A stretch of DNA of 64,000 bases from Puccinia triticina (GCF_026914185.1 NC_070568.1:4484001-4548000); one strand, 5' to 3'. Counted from the first letter of the stretch, positions 33,032-44,434 are shown. Program-made: numbers and translations. Notes: generated from the letters alone by a model not told the origin.

Positions 33032-36000
33032 TCAATCATCTTCCGCGGCCTCTTCGTCGTTGGAAACACTCCCACCTGCCCCAAGCCAGGCAGCCAGCCC
33101 TCCCTCTAACATCGGAATGAGGTGTTGGATGTGCTCTTCTCCCCTTGGGACATCCGCCCATTCGACGAGCTCCTTATTCCTGGGCAATTCGCCAGAGTTG
33201 ACCACAAAACAATCAGCATCCTTATGCGCCACAGTGGCATTGTTTTCCTCGGATTCCTCCCGCTCAACACAAACCCGCCCTGTTGCTGACACCTCACAAC
33301 CTCCGGCAACACAGTTGTGCTGCACGTTGAGGGTCAAAACCAAATCCTTGAAGATTTCCTTCAGTCAGTATATGTTTTTACTTTCAAACACTATGAAAAG
33401 GGGAATCACCCACCCTGATACGAGCAAATCGGTTTGATCCGCTCCTCCTAATGCACCGCAATTGATAGTATGGATCAATGTTGCCTCGTTCATACTCGGT
33501 GTAGCACACCCAAAAGGACACTCGAGACCTTTTTTTCGCCTGCCACACGTGAGCTATACACCCCACCTTGTGTCCCTTGCTTCTGTCCGCTGGTCTCACC
33601 TGCATAGCGTGTACATATATTTGATTTAACCTAGACCTGTACACCACAAGTCATAAATGAAGCTTACTTACCAAAACAAATACACCCTGCTTGAGTACCC
33701 GATGAGAGGTCCATCGTATAGCACTCAGCTGTATCAGCTGCCAGCCGGGAAGGTACCTCGCCAATTCCCCCGGGACCAATGCCTTGTTGGCTTGCAAAAG
33801 TTTTGATTTGACCGGCTGGGGGAAATGCTCATCGTCGTCAATGTGTCCGATGTCGTTGTAATCCATTGTTTTTTGGATCAAGCGGTTTCTTTTGAAGAGC
33901 TGACTGACGGCGGGTGCAGCCGTTATGTACCGTTTAAATGATCTCGGATCATTGAATCAGCCCCCACAGATCAGATGCCGAAGAGCCTTGGAGTTTGCGA
34001 AGGTCGTTGCAATGTCCTTTCCAGGACTCTGGCGGTTGGAGTGAACCGAGGCGTTCCTCAACACTCCGTTGAAGCTCTCGAATTTCTTGGTTGCGAATAA
34101 GGGCGCGGGGCCAAACCGCCTAATCGACTCAGGCAGGTGTAGAAGCATATGAAACTTGGGCTTGTTTGCCCACTGCCCAGTTATCTTGAATAGATAATAC
34201 AGGAATTTCTGTATATGGAATCGCAGCAGGGTGAGGTACTCGTCCATGTCATCTATGTGAGTTTGGAAAACCAGAGGTGCCAGTTGACACAGTGCTATCC
34301 ACACGAGTCGATCAGCCTCCCCCATGAAGCCGAAAAGCACAAAAGGTGCACTCTGAAGGACCATCTTGAACTCCTTCCCAATGAAGTTGAAAGAGTGTTT
34401 GGCCATGTAGTACGGCGAGAGCGAGGGGATGTTTAATCCTGTGGTATTAAAAGCGCGGTATCGGCCCTCAATCAGCCGCAGCTGAGCTGCCTTCATCCTT
34501 CCCATAAGGTCTCGGACCAAGTACTTGACGACACCAAGGAGGAAAACATGTAAGACTTTGACTGGGGTGTCAGTACACCCATCAAAATCTGACAAGAAGC
34601 GAGTTGGCTTTAGTAATCAGAGTAGCACATCGCACATCACAAAAGCCGCAAACCAAAACAAAAACTCACCTGGAACTCGGAAAAATGAGTTGAACAGTCG
34701 CGGCTTATTCGTCTGGTCCAAACGGTCAATCCGTTCCGTAAACAAGTGATTGGCGGTGGTGGCCTCAGCTCCCCGGGCGCGGATGTCATATGCATACATG
34801 AAGATTTGTCTATTGATGGAATCCCTGATTCCCAGCTCGCCTCCAAGATCTCCGACCAGAGTTTTGGTCCTTAGTTCTTTAGAGGTCTCCCACAAGCGAT
34901 AGCAGTTGGCTATTATCGCTACCCACGATTGTATCCCATTTCTAATCTGAAGCCGGCCACATCATCAGTAAAAAGGGGTCTCCTCGACACAAAATGAAAA
35001 TTTCATCAAAACTAGGCAAGGAGTACATACCCATACTCCATCGGCACTGATTTGCAAAAAAAACTGTAGATAGGCCATAGTTTTCTTCTGGGCCGCCCTT
35101 ATTACACCTAAATCACACACACGGCATGGGATGCGCGCATTGTTGGGCATAACGGTACTGGTTATCTCCGCATGCATTGGAGTGTCCGCAAGGAAACACA
35201 ATAGACTCGTTGTGACTAGGACCTCTTCGCCTAAGCCACAATCATACGCTACACATCCTTTCTCAACAAGTTCCCTGTAAAAGCGGTGAGGTTAGCTACA
35301 TTCAAAAGTATCTGCGCTGACCATACCATTGAGAACCATCAATGATGGTGAACTTACATTATGTCATCAACTATTCCCTCGGCAAGCTCCAATGCACCTG
35401 CACTGTTGGATGTGCACAGGAAATGGCAATGGAAATGTTGATTTGTAAGCTTTGGGGGTAGGCCGGCGAGGTTGAAGTAGTACGAGATGTGTTTGTTCCA
35501 TTTCTTGGATGAATTCCCCGACGTGTCGTCAGAATAAAGGGAGATTGGGACGTGTCTGATTACCCGTTTGCCGGCCTTTGCGCGCCATGGGTTGGTCATT
35601 GTCCTAACCTCAATGTTGTCACACTCATCGAGCTCTACATACAAAAAGGAAAACATGCATCAGCACTTTTTCTAATAGCACAAAAACAAGAACTTATCCG
35701 CCAACCATAGATCTTGTTGCCACAAAGCGTGGACATCAATGTGCCGTCCGGTGAATCCATCACAGGGTATTCAACACAGAAATCAGCAACGCTGTGGCTG
35801 TTCAATTGAGAAGAAGAAAATGGAAGGTTTTTGGGGATAATGAACTTCAGCCCCCCGCCTACTTCATCTACATCAATTGTTGGTGTGACACACCGGGCAT
35901 ACATCCGCCCTTTGTATTCATAAAAGAACTTAGGGATAACTAGGAGGTTGGACTGCATCTGTACCAGCTCATGCAGATAGTAATCACGGCCATCTTGACG

Positions 36001-37089
36001 GACCATTTGGGCACGTGTGTCCGGACCGAGCTCCTTCAGCCACTTCTCTGATTGGGACAGCTTGTAGATTTGGCGGCCATTGGCCTGCTCTGGATAGTAT
36101 TGTATGTGTGGCTCCACAATTGGGTTGGCCAGCTTGAGTGCAATCAGTTTTTTAAGACTCAATGTGTGTACGGGTGTGCCAACTACTGATCGGTGACCTA
36201 ATACCTCGAGGCCGACCATTTTGCGAAGGTTTGATTTGACACGGCGTACAGTTGTCCAATCGGGGAGCTCGACGGCCGATATATCAAACATCATCCGTAC
36301 GTGATTATACATCACACGCGAGATTATTGTCCGTGTGTGACCAATGACCATAGTGCCGACCAGGTACTGACACCAGAGATCCACGAACATTTCAATACTA
36401 GCAAGGCATCTACAATGAAAAGATGCAACATACCTGCTTGTTCTTGAACGGCCACCAGTCCCAGTTTCGACGCAGCCGTGGAGTGCCCGCGTTGCCTTGA
36501 CCTTGGTCGTTAGCATCAGCCCCCGGCAACGGCTTGCCTGGCACTTCTGGGTGGTCGGCGTCGAAGAGGCCGTCCCAACCTAACTCCTCACTTGAATTTG
36601 AGCCAGATGAATCCATTGAATAGTGGGAGTCCGTATCTGACAGAGAATCTCCAAATGCGCTATTCTCGTCTACAAAAGCCAGATCTCTTTGCAAGTTGTT
36701 GTCGTGACTTGTGCCGGATTCTTCATAATCTGGAGAAGGAGATTGGTCGCGGGCTGCTGTCCAGACCATCTCTTCGTCTGGCTGAGTCGGTGGGATTGCC
36801 ATCTCTTGTTGTAGGGTATTTTCCCTGCAATTTTCTATTGCCGCCAGATGGGCCGGAGTCTTCTCATGTTTACGCAGGTTAGCTGCCTTCGAGCCTCGTC
36901 CTCCTCCTCCGCAAAGGTGACAGTACCATTTATCTCCCTTCTCACCGGGGCGCTGGTAAAATATATCTGATTCAAATCATGTTAAATAAAGGATTTTTTT
37001 GTTCATGATTTTGTGCAATGAGAAAGCGTGCATAATTACTCACTCCGATCAATTTTTTGCTCCGCCTTTGGTCTCGAATGCCGCACCAT
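33032..37089 (-). pseudogene. Plavaka (CACTA-related) transposase, one nonsense codon
   Basis: Multi-exon gene read from the ATG at 37089. The first exon (MVRHSRPKAEQ) joins a C2H2-like zinc finger (WYCHLCGGGG, then RKHEKTPAH), followed by an acidic linker and DWWPFKNKQ. The core follows in family order: LVGTMVIGHTRTIISR, LSQSEKWLKELGP, SLYSDDTSGNSSKKWNKHIS (probable catalytic Asp region), PMHAEITSTVMPNNARIPCR, VKVLHVFLLGVVKYLVRDL, KFHMLLHLPESIRRFG and SVHSNRQSPGKDIA. The C-terminus continues to 33032 (LNVQHNCVAGGC). After LICGG a TGA at 33959-33957 interrupts an otherwise open frame (FNDPRSFKRYI follows), where the frame suggests a lost Trp. Apart from that the exons I followed are open, so decay is recent. 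It acts on DNA ends in the nucleus. Confidence 0.85.
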
Positions 37090-37812
37090 TTTTATGCTGC
37101 TGAACTATGTAAGTCTAAGGCGCTGGAAGGGTCAATTGTCATCGGAAAGAAATGAAAATCTGTGGCTTCAACGGGACACGGGACATCAACCACTGATTGT
37201 GCTATGTATGTCTAATTTGCCACAAATGGAAGCTCATGTGAATTCATTTCCGTTCCTGGCGCATCTATAGCTGCCCCTTGTGCATCTATATTAGAACAGG
37301 AAAATATGACAAAATATAACTAAAAAAATGGTGAAATCTTAGCAAATATTGCCCATGCACTCTGAACCCCGGCTGGAGCTTCCGCGCGGCTACTGATTAG
37401 CAAGGAATAAACCGCACATGCCTGGCAAACCAATATGTAAATACAAATCATCCAACTTGAGGATGAAAAAGTCGTAGTGCTTTACAGCTTAGGGTGAGTT
37501 GAAGGAGTGCCCAAGCACATGGGCTCGATCAAGGGGTCTGCGCAATGCCGAGGATTACACAGCTGTCCCACCCACCCCACCCACATCCTTGGTGTTGCTG
37601 AACGGTGATGATGATCACGCAGCCAGCATATAAACTGGTGGGGTCAGTGGGAGGGACGGCAGACTCGTAGCATATTCCACTTTCTCACCTTCACGGCACG
37701 CCAAACATTTTTTACCTTTTCCAATAAGTTTGGCCCAACTTCAACTTCTCACCTCCCCACGATTTGTGCATAATCCTTCTCTTGAGCTTCCCCTTTGAAC
37801 ATCACCCTCTGG
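37090..37812. promoter_or_regulatory. divergent promoter region of the Plavaka element
   Basis: 724 bp separate the transposase ATG (37089, minus) from the gene B ATG (37813, plus). TATAAA at 37629-37634 lies 179 bp before gene B's ATG. C-rich ACCCACCCCACCCAC near 37569 could be an activator site. No TATA box is clear for the transposase side. Confidence 0.45.
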
Positions 37813-39579
37813 ATGTCATCATCCAGCCAGTCAGACCATGAAGACCAATCCTCTCGTCGTCAGCTTCAGCAATCTCGGCGCCCGGATGTAACTCCAAGTT
37901 CTCGAGTCCACTCTAACCAGCGACGCCACAACTCCCGGCGTGCCCCCTACGCCCCTCCTTTGCGTGGGTCACAAGCCAGTTCAGCTTTGGCGAGTCGAAG
38001 TGTGACTAACGGGCCTGCAAGACCTGGTGAGTACACAAACCTTGGAGTTTGACTAGCGGTTTCAACACTGACTCAGTCTTGCAGAACAACTTCCGAGTTC
38101 TTCACGGCGAGAAGATAGCCCTTACGTTGAGCGCGGTGGTACTACCAGAACCTACGGGGGACCACGCGGGGGTGTTGGCCGAGCTTGGCCTCCTACCATA
38201 GTCCCATTTGAAATTGCCGAAGCTCATCTCAGCGATGATTTTGTTGATGATATGGGTCGCACGTATGATCTCCGTGCGCCGTACACAGAATTTGGAGAAG
38301 AGCTCATTCAGGTTGGTCAACCCACATCTGATAGCAATCAATCATTTTTTTGAGATCAACTGATTATCCTTCGGGAATTCTGGTAGATCCCTGAACCCCG
38401 ACAATATGCAGTCTTGTTGTACTCGATTTTGTCTGTCAGACAATCTGTAGAGTTGCTCATTCGCGCACGAGATTTGGCGGGTCCAATGTCCACAGCAGCC
38501 TCTTTGTCTGTCCAGGCGCGGTTGTTCTCATATAATCGTCATTTTAGAGTGAGTCTAGGCGCCTATTTGAGCTGCTGTGGGATGAGGAGATCATGATTTT
38601 TTTCCGCAGACTTTTGTGCAGAACAGAGCGAAGGAAATACTCATGGATCCTCACTTGGAAGTCTATTCGTGCGACCCAGTCAAAGGGGGGCCACCGGCCG
38701 GACGCAGTCTGCTTGAGCAAACCATGGTATGAAACAAAGCTGTTGTGTAGCTCTTGGAATGCCAGGCTGATTATGTATCTAAATTTTAGGATCATGTCCG
38801 GATTCAAACCGACGAGTTTAAGATTGATTATTTGCCGGCGGGATTTTTGGAAAGAGACCCGGCAGCTGAGGCGAGTGTCAACTCCGAGTTGTGAGACAAG
38901 TTGAAACACGAGCGAGGCGCTATGCGGAATTTGGTGAGTATCTTCTGTAGAATGGAGCTATTGGCCGGGGCTGACTTACAGCCATTTCCAGTTGCTTAGC
39001 ATGGTTCACAGCCCCCAGGGTCAGCCAATAACACACCCGGTGCCCTCCTTAACCAACTTGATCATAGATGTGAGTCTTCCTGCAAGTCGCGACCATTGAC
39101 CTGGCTCCAAGGGGGGACAAGTGCCAACAGTTGGCTTAAATTTACAGTTGCAGGCTCGCATGTTGCCCAACGCAAATGGGGCAGATGTCCACGCTGATAG
39201 TAGAATCAGGACTCGTATCGCCTACCTCCGGATTCAAACCATTTCACACTATGCCCGTCGCGTGCCGGGTGATGCCAATCGCCAGTGGGCGTTAATTGAT
39301 GAGCAACTGCAAGACCTTCGGGGAAGGTCTGGTTCGTACAGGCGCGCGTAAGTGGGCTGGTATTATTTCTGCAGACATTGAAACTGAGGCAATACAAATG
39401 ACTACAGTTTTTTCAAGCTCATACTGGAGCTCAATGCTGCCTCCTTTGACAGAGACACATTTTTCTCTCAGCTCGATGTGGACATCATTCGGCCACCCAC
39501 CGAGCTCGAAGTCGCGGTGAAGATGGCCATTATTGCTGAAGAAAATGCTGCTCTGCCTCCTGGGGCCGCAACCCGCTAA
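37813..39579 (+). CDS. gene B, paralog of gene A, inside the Plavaka element
   Basis: Eight exons: 37813-38026, 38085-38311, 38387-38548, 38610-38726, 38790-38933 (or -38890), 38992-39069 (or from 38982), 39148-39347 and 39408-39579. The N-terminus is Ser/Arg/Gln-rich and disordered. The body parallels gene A: RTYDLRAPY, ILMDPHLEVY, DEFKIDYLPAGF, PVPSLTNLI, RTRIAYLRIQTI, QWALIDEQLQDL and AFFKLILEL. If exon 5 runs to 38933 it contains TGA at 38892-38894. A GTGAGA donor at 38891 with an acceptor ending at 38981 removes the stop and keeps frame, giving about 426 residues. Function unknown. Position between the inferred Plavaka ends, back to back with the transposase, makes it element cargo or an accessory gene. 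Confidence 0.65.
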
Positions 39580-40344
39580 GCCTCTGCTCTGGCCATGCAT
39601 TTGTACACATGTATCTAGTTTTCAAATTCCTGCCCTCCCTGTACATAGCTATTTCATTTCTCTTTCTTTCCACGCTTGCAGCTTCATTTTTGTGTATTTT
39701 TTTTGTTGTATTGTGTTTTCCGGGAAGATTATTTCCTGCCTCGGATGTGTGCGCAATCAACCATGACTCTCTCTTTACATTTCTCACAGTTATGGCATTG
39801 TGCGTTGCACATCGCGCCCCGCTAGTGCAAGCCGGCGGGCAATAACTGCCTGTTTCATCTTGCCGCGGACGGTTGCACGCGGTAGTTGTGGTGGGGTGCC
39901 GTACATGGGCCGTGTGGTTTATGAGCCACTGTGTATTGGCCGTCTGTTTTGGACACCCCGTGTGGTGGACATGCTGCAAGCAGCCGACTAACGTCGGCTG
40001 CTTCCGTCTGGTGATGTGGGGTTTGGACGGCGGATTGGGAGAGGGGATGGGAGACGGCTTCATGAAGCCGTCGTGGGGCCTGGCACGGGGCCCGTGACTG
40101 GACCGTATGTTGTTGCGGGGGAGGTCCTGTCGTGAGACGTAAGGATCAGCCCGTCCCCAGACGTTCTAGTGCACCCGGGGTGTAGCCCCAATCACAAGAT
40201 ATTTGGTGTGGTCAATATCAGGAATAAAAGCAGGCTTAGGCTTTCTGTAATCTGGGGAAAAATTCTATCACTTTGAGAGAGTTGCAGTATGAGGAAACTG
40301 AAATTTTTGCGTTGTGAGCCTCTTCTTATCCTGTTTCCTCAGTA
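39580..40344. other. 3' flank of gene B and Plavaka right end
   Basis: 39590-39790 is T-rich, likely 3' UTR. 39790-40182 is GC-rich with several hairpins (AGACGGCTTCATGAAGCCGT near 40051, GCACGGGGCCCGTG near 40082) and the inferred TIR. 40185-40344 is AT-rich host flank. Confidence 0.5.
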
Positions 40345-40570
40345 CACTGCAAAAAAAAGTCAAGTAACTGCAAGCAGTTGACATGAAAGAACTCCAAGCA
40401 ATTTTGTGGTATTACACAAGCCTTTTTCAAGGCTTACTGCTGACCAAGCTTCAATGCACAGTCACTGTGCAGAAAAATCTATTGTGTATTTGGGTGGAGC
40501 TAGAACAGCAGTTCCACAGCAGAAAACCACATGTAAACTGCTAGCAGTTGCTTGACTTTTTCTTGCAGTG
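40345..40570. mobile_element. CACTA-type MITE, copy 2
   Basis: 226 bp, TIRs CACTGCAAAAAAAAGTCAAG and its inverse, flanked by GTA on both sides (40342-40344 and 40571-40573). It shares internal words with the copy at 29798 but has a shorter middle. Confidence 0.85.
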
Positions 40571-41110
40571 GTAGTCTGTGTTGAGCAAACTGTGCCAAGC
40601 AATGCACAGCATGCCTTGCAGCTTCATTGGTGGTTGTGATGCCGGGCATCATGCCGGCGCACCCGCGGATACGGCTCCGTGCCTGGGCTCTCTGTGCTTT
40701 CTGGACTACGTAGTAGGGGGCTGACAAGAATGCAAAAAAAAAGGAGGCAGATTACATCCAGAGAGATATTCACATCGCATTATATTGGTGGGGATGACAA
40801 TTATGGGCCTTGGGGGATGTTGCAGGAAATCATGCAAAGGTTGTAAAGTATCATTGTGGTCCAAATGTTTGCCGTGTGATAAAAGCCTGGGTCCAATTGT
40901 TGGTCCAGCGCCTCCTGGCCGATCAAGATAGGCCATCCAAAAAAGAAACTTCTTGTGTGAAGAAATGGAAGGCAAACAGGTTAATATGGTGGATCATGTC
41001 AACAACAAAGCGAGATGAAAGAAAGACGTACCTATATTGCAGTTGAATTTCAGACAATATTAGGGGGTTTTAAAGTAGACCCGCATGTGCATGCAGGCGA
41101 ACTTAACCCA

Positions 41111-41180
41111 AGTCCCTCGCTGCTGCGGGCGTCTGGTCTTGCGAAGCAAGCCTCTGATAGCCCTTGGTAGGAGGGACTTG
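41111..41180. repeat. AAGTCCCTC foldback repeat, copy 3
   Basis: Opens AAGTCCCTCG and closes GGAGGGACTT. The core has TCTTGCGAAGCAAG, a short palindrome. Confidence 0.6.
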
Positions 41181-41784
41181 CGCCTTATTGACCCGTTTTG
41201 CAGGGGCTAGATTTTAAATTTAGGTGGCAGGAATTTTCAAATCTTTATAATTCCTTGCTTCCGTAACATTTCGTGGAATAAATTACCTTGGGTGATAGCC
41301 CTGCTTCTTGCCATCCTCTCCACCAAAACTGTGCTCAATAATGATGATCCTTCCTCTCCAAATAAATTTCCCCATTAAATACAAACTTGAAATCCATCGG
41401 ACTTTGTTTACAGAGGGGGTCCGTGAATATCTAAGCAGGTCCAAGCGCACGAGCATATATACATAACGGTCATCTAGTGATCTAAACGTGAAACCAAGAT
41501 CACATAATTCTGAGGGTGTGTGCGCTGCGGAAATGAAAGAAATTACAGAATTGGCTAAGATTCTTGGTGACTCTATACATTGCATTTTTCTTATTTTAAT
41601 TCTAGTAAAATACTGGTATGGAAAAAGATAGAAAAAAAAAACCAAAATGTTGCTCAGCATGTTGGGCCTTGAAGGAAGTAAAATAGTAGCAACATTTAAG
41701 CGATACGTGATCTGTGGAATTAAAAAAAGGAAAAGTGGCGTGAAAATTTCATTCTAGCCACGCGAGCTTGGGTTGATATGGTGT

Positions 41785-41856
41785 AAGTCCCTCCTGACGG
41801 AGGCTCGCTTCGCGAGTTCAGCCTACCCCCCGGGGGCCCGAAGTCTCGAGGGACTT
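41785..41856. repeat. AAGTCCCTC foldback repeat, copy 4
   Basis: Opens AAGTCCCTCC and closes GAGGGACTT. The core has GCTCGCTTCGCGAG and a CCCCCCGGGGG palindrome. Confidence 0.6.
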
Positions 41857-41921
41857 TGTCAAGTTCGGCATGCAGGTCACTTTGCACAACCCAATTTTGC
41901 GGGGAGACTGCAAGTCAACGT

Positions 41922-42224
41922 TCAACATTTGAGTTGAACACCGGCTTGCCTTGCCTTGCAAGTTGCATGCACGGGTCTACTTTGAACCCCCTTATTGCAC
42001 CCGCACCCAGGTTTGAGTCTTTTAGGATGGCGGAGCCCATTCAAATTCGGATTCTTTTTGATACCCGAGGGGTCCCAAGATGGTCCCCGGTCGGCGGACA
42101 TTGGCCAAGGTGGCGGCAAGTCGGCTGGCAGCTGCGGTTGTTCAGCGAAGATGAGGTTGGGGAGGAGGAAGGCTAGGGCGTAGTAGATGCTGATGAAAGG
42201 GACCATGATCCTGCAAAAACTCAT
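41922..42224 (-). CDS. small secreted-protein candidate
   Basis: About 100 residues from the ATG at 42224. Residues 1-27 look like a signal peptide (VPFISIYYALAFLLPNLIFA). The mature part starts EQPQLPADLPPPWP and is Pro-rich, then basic (RHPKRLKPGCGC). A TATATAA box on the minus strand at 42341-42335 sits 111 bp upstream of the ATG, supporting real transcription. The last 25 or so residues (from about CNKGVQSR) are coded by the terminal repeat of the TTAGGGGG-family element, so the original end was probably replaced by an insertion. Four cysteines lie in the C-terminal third (two in GCGC, the others in the element-derived tail). Rust fungi secrete many such small orphans; an effector role is only a possibility. 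Confidence 0.55.
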   Translation of the reverse strand: MSFCRIMVPFISIYYALAFLLPNLIFAEQPQLPADLPPPWPMSADRGPSWDPSGIKKNPNLNGLRHPKRLKPGCGCNKGVQSRPVHATCKARQAGVQLKC

Positions 42225-42334
42225 CTTGTGCAGAGTTGGTAGGCAAGGATATCACACAATGCTAAACGGCTGCGTTGCTTCTATGTAAAGTAGATTCATA
42301 GATGATAATGGGGGGCAAGTGAGTGGGCATGAGC

Positions 42335-42341
42335 TTATATA
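42335..42341 (-). promoter_or_regulatory. TATA box of the secreted-protein gene
   Basis: The minus strand reads TATATAA, 111 bp upstream of the ATG at 42224, with no intervening ATG in frame. Good spacing for a fungal TATA promoter. Confidence 0.5.
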
Positions 42342-42641
42342 GCCGGGAGGACTCAGGAGGGATGGGAGGTATGAGGGGATGGATGGCCCACCGGCAAATG
42401 CGGCCCGACGAAGGAATCCTTCTGGTGTTCCATCCGGTGTAAAAGCGGGAGGTGGCCAATGGAGTTTGTTCCAAGGCGAGTTCCATAATAAATATTTAGC
42501 TCCCTGGGTCTCTTGGCAAAAAGAATGCAACGGAGATAATGTAAGGTTCCGATCCGGGGCCTCGGAGCCGGATACCACTGCCTCTTGCTGTAGCCCGGGC
42601 ACGGTGGGACAAGGCCAAACGCGAACCACATCACACCCAAG

Positions 42642-44256
42642 ATGGCCGAGCACGCATCCTCGCCAGCAGCATCGAGCAGCGGAGAAGCGGACGAGCAGGG
42701 GCGAGAACCCGAGCGGCTGCCGGCCAGCTCGCAGCTTCGAGCCCGCCGGACGAGCGCACGACTCAAGCACAACAGAGGCGGGGAGGCGCAGGACGATGCA
42801 GGCAACCAACCGACAGACCGGCAGGAAGAACCAAAACAGGCCCCGACACCGAAGAAAAAAACGTACAAACAAGCAGCAGCAGCAGAAGAAGAAGAAGAAG
42901 AAGAGAGCAGTCTGAGCCGGTTCCGGGGCTCCTTCTTCGCCCTCCTCGCCACGATCACACGGCTCGTCCTATGGCCCTTCAGATACATCCTCACCACCCT
43001 CCTCCCCCACACCCTAGCCGGCCTAGCGGCGGCCGTGGTGCTTGTGACGGCGGGATATCTTCTGACGAGCACGCTGCAGGGCTGGGTGACGAGCCGGCTG
43101 TTGAGCCCGCTGGGCGTGCTGGGCTCGACGCTCTCGACCCCGCTGGTTAGCTTCTACTGCGCGAGCCTGCACGGGCCGTTCTGTGGCTCTGCAGGAGACG
43201 ACGGCCGGAGCGGGAAGGATCTGGCGCAGATCGCGCGCACGGTGTCCGGCTCGGCGCAGAAGGCCGCCGACATCTTCGACTCGGTCGTCCAGCTCAGCGA
43301 TCCCAACCATCTCGGCCTCCACCAGGCCGAGATCCTCGAGCTCTCCTTCGCCATCCGCTGGTCGACACAGCTGGCTGACAAGGAACTCCTCGGCGATGGG
43401 CTCGCTGAGCTTGCTGAGCTGAGCCGGGACCTCAAGGACAACCTCGTCGACCTCAACGGCCAGGGCCTCAACACGTTCTCCTTCATCGCCTACGAGGTCC
43501 GCACATCCACAGCCACTTTTCTACTGCTTCCCAAAAAAAAAAAAAAAACTGACCCCCTCCCCCGGCCAGCTTAGTTCTCCAGACTGGGGGACCTGATGCA
43601 GTGGGTGCAGTCCGGGGAGAAGAAGTACACCTCAGAGACGATCGCGAGGAACCTGGAGATCCTGTTCAGCCATCTGTCGGCCGAGCTGAGCCGGCTGCTG
43701 GCGGCGATCGAGGTGCTGATCCCGCGCGCCTCCCGGGCCGTCCATCTCGGCATCCAGCTCTCCGAACGTCTCCACCACGAACACTACCAGCTGGCCAACA
43801 AGAAGAGTAGCCAGACGCTGTGGAAGAAGCTGCTCGACCTCGCCTCGTTCTCCGGCCAACAGCTCAACAGAGACCTCGCGCTGACTGCCGAGTCGATCGC
43901 CAACCTCAAGCGCACCTGGGCCAAGCTCGAGCAGATCCGGACGGACCTCCTGACCTACCGGAACAACGTCGCCAACTTCAAAGTACACCCGCCCCCCGGC
44001 TTGGCGCGACTGTCTGCGCGCAAAGACGCTGACGTCCTGTGCGCTCTCCCCTCTGATCCAGGCGAGCTTCACGGGCTGGCACCTGGCCGACCACCAGCTG
44101 TCGCCCGAAGACGAGCTGTTCTCGATGCGCGAAGTCATCGCCCGGTTCCGCCTGACCATCCAGGAAGTCAAGGCCTCCGCCCGGCTCCCGTACGCCCCCG
44201 CCCCGGCGCCCCGGCTGCTCGCCGATCTCCCGCCCGAGCCCGGCCCCGGACCATGA
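42642..44256 (+). CDS. membrane protein of unknown function
   Basis: About 485 residues in three exons: 42642-43496, 43575-43982 and 44062-44256. Residues 1-90 are hydrophilic and disordered, with a basic stretch and a run of eight Glu. Residues about 97-146 are hydrophobic, enough for two close transmembrane helices (SFFALLATITRLVLWPF and TLAGLAAAVVLVTAGYL). After that comes a long, mostly helical, probably coiled-coil region (residues about 190-420), then a Pro-rich tail. This layout (cytoplasmic or nucleoplasmic tail, hairpin anchor, coiled coil) suits an ER or nuclear-envelope protein, but I do not recognise a family. GC content is far above the flanks and codons end in G or C, typical of the host genes here. 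The next gene, 685 bp downstream, is on the same strand. Confidence 0.8.
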
Positions 44257-44283
44257 GAGCTTCTCTCCCCCTGGGAATGGAAG

Positions 44284-44434
44284 ACTTCCCGTAGGATCTA
44301 CGCCCCCCGTACAGACTAAAATTTCACAGATATAAACCTTACTTGCTGGTGAAAAGTGATTGAGATCAAGTTCTCACCAGCCAGTAAGGTTTAACCTGGC
44401 CTGACAGATCTGAATGTTTAGCCCACGGGAAGTC
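44284..44434. repeat. foldback element after the membrane-protein gene
   Basis: GACTTCCCGT at 44284 and ACGGGAAGTC ending at 44434 are inverted ends. An inner stem pairs 44335-44353 with 44375-44393 (AAACCTTACTTGCTGGTGA against its inverse with one mismatch). It lies 28 bp after the stop, so it is probably in the 3' UTR. It could be a small MITE or an RNA structure. Confidence 0.6.

Larger units (their letters stand above)
32618..40182. mobile_element. Plavaka-type transposon with captured gene (ends inferred)
   Basis: The transposase gene at 33.0-37.1 kb is clear. Ends are inferred from a 13-bp imperfect inverted repeat: CACCACGGGCGCA at 32618 and the inverse of TGCACCCGGGGTG ending at 40182 (11 of 13 match). 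Both are flanked by TA (32616-32617 and 40183-40184). GC content rises just inside both ends, and the right end has short hairpins (AGCCGACTAACGTCGGCT near 39980). The 7565 bp then hold the transposase (minus) and gene B (plus), back to back. The TIR is short, so the boundaries need confirmation; the transposase identity does not depend on them. Confidence 0.55.
41061..41994. mobile_element. element of the TTAGGGGG family, copy 2
   Basis: The left end TTAGGGGGTTTTAAAGTAG and the right end (inverse TAAGGGGGTTCAAAGTAG) share AGACCCG and TGCATGC words further in. About 934 bp with no recognisable gene. It holds two AAGTCCCTC foldback copies (41111-41180 and 41785-41856). Its right end overlaps the last 25 or so codons of the secreted-protein gene. 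Confidence 0.65.

Noticed and set aside
42353..43072. Minus-strand 239-codon frame opposite the membrane-protein gene
   Set aside because: Arg/Ser/Ala-rich shadow in GC-rich DNA, no start context, contradicts the spliced plus-strand gene.
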